A stretch of DNA of 64,000 nucleotides from NCBI GenBank assembly GCA_034670405.1, contig JAXDDX010000035.1, positions 2,675,001-2,739,000 on the forward strand, written 5' to 3'. A program made the position numbers and the translations under genes. Of the stretch, positions 59,501 to 64,000 are shown piece after piece (within the stretch, counting starts at the first letter, position 1; every line of letters starts with the position of its first letter). The notes below the pieces were generated by a model that searched no databases, was not told where the DNA came from, and worked only from the letters and a program-made list of their open reading frames with translations. Origin of the DNA: Hoplostethus atlanticus. Its lineage: Eukaryota; Chordata; Actinopteri; Trachichthyiformes; Trachichthyidae.

Positions 59501-61044
59501 AGCTGTGGGACTGCGCATCTGCACACTCACGTCTGATATTTCCTGGGGGTCTAGAGACTTCACCATGACCATGTTCACATGCCCAAACTGGTCCCCACCG
59601 ATGTACTTGAGACAAACCCCGGGTGGCCATGACTCAGCACCTATAATATACACATAGGAGTTTGGTTAAAACACAGTTCAGGAACATGACCGTGAAGATG
59701 TAATTGCAAGAGATTTGCTACTCCACATACATGCATGCATAACTATGTGCTGATACACACACTACCATTCATAAAAACAATTTATATAAATGTACGAATA
59801 TAGTGACATGCTCCACACCTGTGTTTTGTATTCTCCAGGTCTTTGTGAACTGTGTATCGGGTGGGATGGACTCTCCTTCCCCAATTGTCACGTCCTCAAC
59901 AAAGGACATGGATGGCGTGTTGACATTAGGACTTTCAAAGTCATAATATGCACCGATAGCAGCCTGCAGGTTCCTGTTCGAACACAAAAGGGATAGAGAG
60001 TGGGTGAGTGTGGTGTTATGGTGGATTTGACAACGCAATCTTTGGTAATACTAAGCAAATCCCATTGAAAGAGCTAATAATGTATTAACATACAAATTAA
60101 CTTCTCTTTATGCTTGCCCCTCTACTCCAAGGATGGTACAGTACAAGATGCAGATGCAGAACAGCACCCCTTGAGCTGGTAGAGATTCAGGATTTTGCCC
60201 AAAGGACACTTCAGCAGGGCAGATTTACTGACTCAGGGGGCTTGAACTCTGGTCCTCCAGTTGAAGGACAGTCTCTCTAACTAATTAATTTATCACTATC
60301 AATCTGAGAGCCCCTTCTGATATTGATATTTAAATTAGATAGTGATCAAGGTCATCGACCACTGTTCACCCATAGGACTTGGTATACATTGATCAGGGAT
60401 ACAAAGGAGTCCTGATGAAGACTACTTGTTATCAGCCCTCCACAGATCACGACTGGTTACGTCATCACACTAACTGGCTGGTGCTACCTTGAGTTGTTGT
60501 GTCTTCCTAAACAGCACGGTTTAACTACCTTAGATGTGGACCATTCTTGCTCGGAAGAGTACTATGTAACACGCTAGATAATCTGCATTCAAAAGGCCTC
60601 TCTGCTCATTTTAGCGAGCTAGCTAGTCAGCTGGCTTGCTATTTGCTTTTCTTGCGTTAACATAGCTCAGTCAGGACAAACTTTGCCGTTTTACTTCCGT
60701 TAGCACCAGATGAACGTTAGGAGTTAACTGCCATTTCCCGTCTATGCTGAAATATTTCCCTCGGCCCCGAATACTAACCTGGAATCATGTCTGCCTTTTT
60801 AGCATTTTATCGTGTACTAACTAGCTAGACGGCTAGGCTAGCTACATGTTACTGGCCAACCTGGGCCCTCATATCCCCGGACTCACCAGTTGGTCATGTC
60901 CAGGAAGAAGGCGCAGCCAGCCGGGTTGAGTTGAAACCCCAGCAGTCTTTGAAACTCCGAAATGAGGACGTCCTTGTCCGTAGTGCCCATGCAGCTGAAT
61001 TTCTGCATGAGCTCCGCGTCTACATCCATATCCATGCCCTCCAT
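56530..61044 (-). CDS. ilrun: Inflammation and lipid regulator with UBA-like and NBR1-like domains (C6orf106)
   Basis: Ilrun restrains antiviral and inflammatory transcription in human (IRF3, p300/CBP) and affects lipoprotein metabolism. Five coding exons on the minus strand join in phase: 60887-61044, 59819-59973, 59443-59640, 58380-58684 and 56530-56565, giving 283 aa. It starts MEGMDMDVDAELMQKFSCMG. The N-terminal UBA-like domain, about 20-65, has FQRLLGFQLNPAGCAFFLDM and AAIGAYYDFE. The NBR1-like FW domain, about 75-185, has PPDTQFTKTWRIQN, WPPGVCLKYIGGDQFGHVNM and GQWRMCTATGLFYG. A polar tail has GDFNPFASPQK and ends HGPYPFGQS. Human Ilrun is about 298 aa; the tail here lacks the repeated WAPAPD segment that I recall in the human protein. 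Confidence 0.97.
56566..58379 (-). other. ilrun: ilrun last intron
   Basis: 1.8 kb between the long fourth coding exon and the 12-codon last exon. No exon or clear repeat is seen. Confidence 0.75.
58685..59442 (-). other. ilrun: ilrun intron 3
   Basis: Non-coding, with normal GT-AG ends matched to the neighbouring exons. Nothing else is recognised. Confidence 0.8.
59974..60886 (-). other. ilrun: ilrun intron 1
   Basis: Intron between exons 1 and 2, holding a reverse SINE-like piece at about 60150-60290 and GCTAGCTAGTCAGCTGGCTTGC-type fish simple motifs near 60610-60635. Confidence 0.8.
60150..60290 (-). mobile_element. tRNA-derived SINE-like fragment, reverse orientation
   Basis: It contains GCCCAAAGGACACTTCAGCA, GGGGGCTTGAACTCTGGTCC (minus-strand B-box-like GGACCAGAGTTCAAGCC), then GAAGGACAGTCTCTCTAACT. 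This is the layout of a reverse fish tRNA-SINE. Borders are approximate. Confidence 0.5.
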
Positions 61045-61856
61045 GGATGGCCGGTGTCCCGTAGCAGAGACGGGTGGTGGGGGGGGGTCCTCTCAATTTA
61101 GTCCGAGGCCTTGTCCAGCCATAACAACCAGCTCCACAACAACAACCTCAATACGCATGGCGGGAGGGGACAACGTTTGACGTTACTACAAAATCGCACG
61201 TCAGTTTTCACGAATCACGATGTGAGCGCTAACGTCATCTGTTGCTATTTGAAGCCACATTTTCATTGGTTTATCAATGAATGAAAACGCCTGTCGTAAA
61301 GTTGGATTCACTATAGTTAATTGATAAATAGATTCTGACCTATGAAATAATTTAGCCAAAACATCATAAAATGTAAATTACAAATCGATTATACCTGCAA
61401 GGAAAGAGGTGTATTCAACAAAACTATAAAGAAAACTAAAAGGTGGGCAACTCCAATCAGCGATCAACATAAGGCAAACATTCACAGCAAAACAGTATTT
61501 TTTTCAGAAAAACACCAGTTGCCGTTAATGTTTTGTTTTCCTGAAAAGGTCTTTATATACTAACTTAAATCAGTTTAATACTAGTTATGGTGTATACAAT
61601 ACATTTACCTTATAAATATTTATGTCAGCCAAAAACGCTGGATATACTCTGTTCCGCAAATAAAAAAAGGTCCGTAAATTGCGTTTAGGTGGGTTTACTC
61701 CCCAATGCATTCCTGGTTACAGTACTTGTCACTGCGTTGTTGCAGCCTTAAGACGATGGCTTGTATCCGGAACCAATGGTGGTCAGGTTTCTTATCTAGT
61801 AGGAACATTTATTGGGAACACCGGAATCGCGCTGTCGAAGGAGATCGCAGGGAAAC
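61045..61856. promoter_or_regulatory. Divergent ilrun / snrpc promoter region
   Basis: About 810 bp separate the two ATGs, which point in opposite directions. Near ilrun the sequence has CpGs and TGACGTTA (61178-61200 area). Near snrpc, ATCCGGAACCAATGG at about 61767-61781 combines an ETS core and a CCAAT box. No TATA box is seen at either end, typical of housekeeping promoters. Start sites are inferred only. Confidence 0.6.
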
Positions 61857-63458
61857 ATGCCTAAGTAAGTTAAACAATTGTTTCACTATATGTTTAATCC
61901 ATTGTTCTCCCTATGTCCCAAACTACTCAATGATTTATGGTTTGTAATTTATGAACGACAATTCGATATGATTTGAAAAATGTAATGAAACGGACTGTGT
62001 CTTTTTCGAGTGAACGCTGTGGTCCTTTTTTGTCTGTCTATTTGCCGGGATGAACCGGAATGCTAATGTTAGCTAGCAGACATTAGGTTCGTACACAAAA
62101 GGTGTGCATAGCTGTGATATTAATACAATTTGATCAGTATGTAATATTGCGGAATATAGACCACAATAAAAAGCGACTAGTTAGATTATTGATACGCATT
62201 TAATGTGATTCTTAATATCAGTTGGTTCATAACCAACTTAGCTTAGTTGGCTATCAGTTGGATAGCTTAGTTGGCTATCAGTCGATAACGTTGTTGCGTC
62301 CGGTGAATTGTGGCCATGTGCTGCTATTATTAGTGCTTAGTGGTTTATTTTAGAGGGACAAGAAGTGATGGTATTGATACTGTATTGTAATACAACACAT
62401 GGTGCGCTGTAACATACCTCTAACGTTAACATTACAGCCGGAGCCATAACGCTATAACTTTGCAGCACCACTCCCCTGGTGGGCATTGATTGATCTAAAC
62501 CCCAGATCAACAGATCACAATATAAAATAAGTACCAAAATAAGAATGCAGAAATTGGCAACACGGTCGTTAATGGACAATTTGAGTACAGGTCATCATGA
62601 ATACAGCTCTGTTGTAATTGTATGTACCAATCTAATCAATGTATCTTCTAACCATTCCACAGATTTTACTGTGACTACTGTGATACCTACCTTACACATG
62701 ATTCGGTAAGATTTGTTTGTATTTTTTGATTCACAAAATGATACAATTGAAATGCATAAGGAGTTTATATCTCTGCTCTATTCTACTTCTGTAAACATCC
62801 TCATCTTCCTTATTCTGTCTCTATCCTAGCCATCGGTGAGGAAGACCCACTGCAGTGGTCGAAAACACAAAGAAAATGTGAAAGATTACTACCAGAAATG
62901 GATGGAGGAGCAGGCTCAGAGCCTGATTGATAAAACAAGTAAGCATATCATTGTCTGAAAATTTTCACATGCAACAAAGAGTACAGCATGGTTTTGTTCT
63001 GTATTGCCTCGTATGTTTGTCAATCGTCAGACATGGATAACACAATCATCTATGGTAGTCCTCAAATCTGGTCCTCGGGGTCCAGAGTACTGCTGGTTTT
63101 CTATCCTAGCAGGGAGTTGATTGTATTCACCAGCCGTCCCAGGTCTAAATCAGTCCCTGATTAGAAAATTAGCAGAATAGAAAACCAACAGTGTTCTGTT
63201 CGCCTAAATCAGTTGGAGGGCACACATGATTTTAACTATGCAATTGCACCACACGTAACAACCTTTTTGGACATTAGTGGCATAGCAGTTGTGGTATACA
63301 TGTTAAATTAACTATCAGAGTAAATATGTTCCTTGTTAAATACTTATGTATCACATAGAGTATTGTGTGTTAATGGTTTCCCCCCTCCCCTCCCCCAGCG
63401 GCTGCGTTCCAACAGGGAAAGATTCCTCCCACGCCATTCCCTGGTGGCCCTCCCCCAG
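61857..63458 (+). CDS. snrpc: U1 small nuclear ribonucleoprotein C (U1-C), N-terminal part
   Basis: U1-C is a core protein of the U1 snRNP and stabilises its pairing with the 5' splice site. Four exons are visible: 61857-61864 (ATG CCT AA), 62663-62705, 62830-62938 and 63399-63458, all GT-AG and in phase. They encode 73 codons plus one base: [20 protein letters not shown], then [20 protein letters not shown], then [20 protein letters not shown] and [13 protein letters not shown]. The matrin-type zinc finger is complete, with C6, C9, H24 and H30. The proline/methionine-rich C-terminal half lies to the right of the window. The first exon codes for only two and two-thirds codons, as is usual for this gene. 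Confidence 0.97.
61865..62662 (+). other. snrpc: snrpc intron 1
   Basis: Non-coding. It contains a short tandem duplication, CTTAGTTGGCTATCAGTTGG and its copy, at about 62240-62287. Confidence 0.8.
63065..63198. mobile_element. MITE-like inverted-repeat element in snrpc intron 3
   Basis: ACTGCTGGTTTTCTAT (63089-63104) is repeated inverted as ATAGAAAACCAACAGT (63177-63192), with one mismatch. The outer part, CTGGTCCTCGGGGTCCAGAG, and the inner CAGTCCCTGATTAGAAAATT match my memory of a short palindromic repeat common in fish. The right outer end appears cut or diverged, and no target duplication was seen. Confidence 0.6.
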
Positions 63459-64000
63459 GTGAGTCTATCATCCTTCAACTTCCCAATAATTACCATTAGC
63501 CATGCCATGCACCATGGTTCTTGATACTTTTCCCCTCACTGTCATGGTAAAAACTACCTGCGTCATCCTTCCTTTACCCAGGTAGTCCCATTGTCCAAGA
63601 GTTAATCCATCTTAATTCAGTGTACCTGCCAGTTTTGTGTATATTCAGCTTTTCTCCTCTATTTTAGCAGTCTCTCTTGCCTGTCTACGATTAGAGTTAG
63701 GTTAGAAGATTTGTTATTTGTGCCCTCTTATATGTTGCCATTCAACTGTGCAAGTGCATTGGAATGCATTTCAGTAGAATTGTAAGTAAATAAAAATGTG
63801 AAACTTTCAATGCTGAAAGATGACAAGTAATCCACAGGAAACAATCAAGTCTGCACAGTGCTGTATGCTCCCACAGTAAATGTATTAACCCCTAAAATGC
63901 AGAGGCATTTCGAGCACACAGGCTCTGTATACAACCTTTATTGTGTGATGTGCTTCAGTTTTCATTGACTGAAGATTGGGACGTGCATGTTTTTTTTGTG
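63459..64000 (+). other. snrpc: snrpc intron 4 (right edge of window)
   Basis: Non-coding sequence after the donor GTGAGT at 63459. The next snrpc exon is not reached. Confidence 0.75.

Overview
The window is nuclear DNA from a vertebrate, almost certainly a teleost fish. Genes have short GT-AG exons in long AT-rich introns. Dinucleotide microsatellites are frequent, and there are tRNA-derived SINE copies, hAT-type MITEs, LINE debris and Tc1-like debris of the kinds common in fish. No prokaryotic operons, CRISPR arrays or viral genes were seen. I could not place the species.

Six protein-coding genes are recognised by reading spliced exons against known protein families. In order: the 3' part of nudt3 (+, 2535-3288 coding, long 3' UTR to about 7.07 kb); rps10 (-, coding 7793-10797, non-coding TOP-type exon 1 near 11303-11335); pacsin1 (+, coding 27435-33331, candidate non-coding first exon ending at 23447); spdef (-, coding 39276-41984, TATA-driven 5' UTR exon near 46353-46725); ilrun/C6orf106 (-, coding 56530-61044, 3' UTR to about 53.8 kb); and the 5' part of snrpc (+, from 61857, running off the right edge). 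The order matches human chromosome 6p21.3, but nudt3 faces rps10 tail to tail here, whereas the two lie in tandem in human.

For every internal junction the exon lengths and phases were checked by codon counting. The assembled proteins are Rps10 166 aa, Pacsin1 445 aa, Spdef 334 aa and Ilrun 283 aa, all near the usual family lengths (Ilrun slightly short).

The rest is introns, UTRs and intergenic DNA. It holds two hAT-type MITEs with perfect 8-bp target duplications (35813-36491 and 43970-44552), several SINE copies mostly in reverse orientation, a LINE reverse-transcriptase fragment with its C-terminal motif (50340-50760), a probable Tc1/mariner remnant (about 52880-53420) and many microsatellites. 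One unrecognised two-exon small ORF (12047-12296) starts about 700 bp from the rps10 start, on the opposite strand. The genes are unrelated housekeeping and tissue genes (translation, splicing, inositol-phosphate/cap metabolism, endocytosis, epithelial transcription, innate regulation). They share a conserved syntenic block and no pathway. No clearly new biological system was found.
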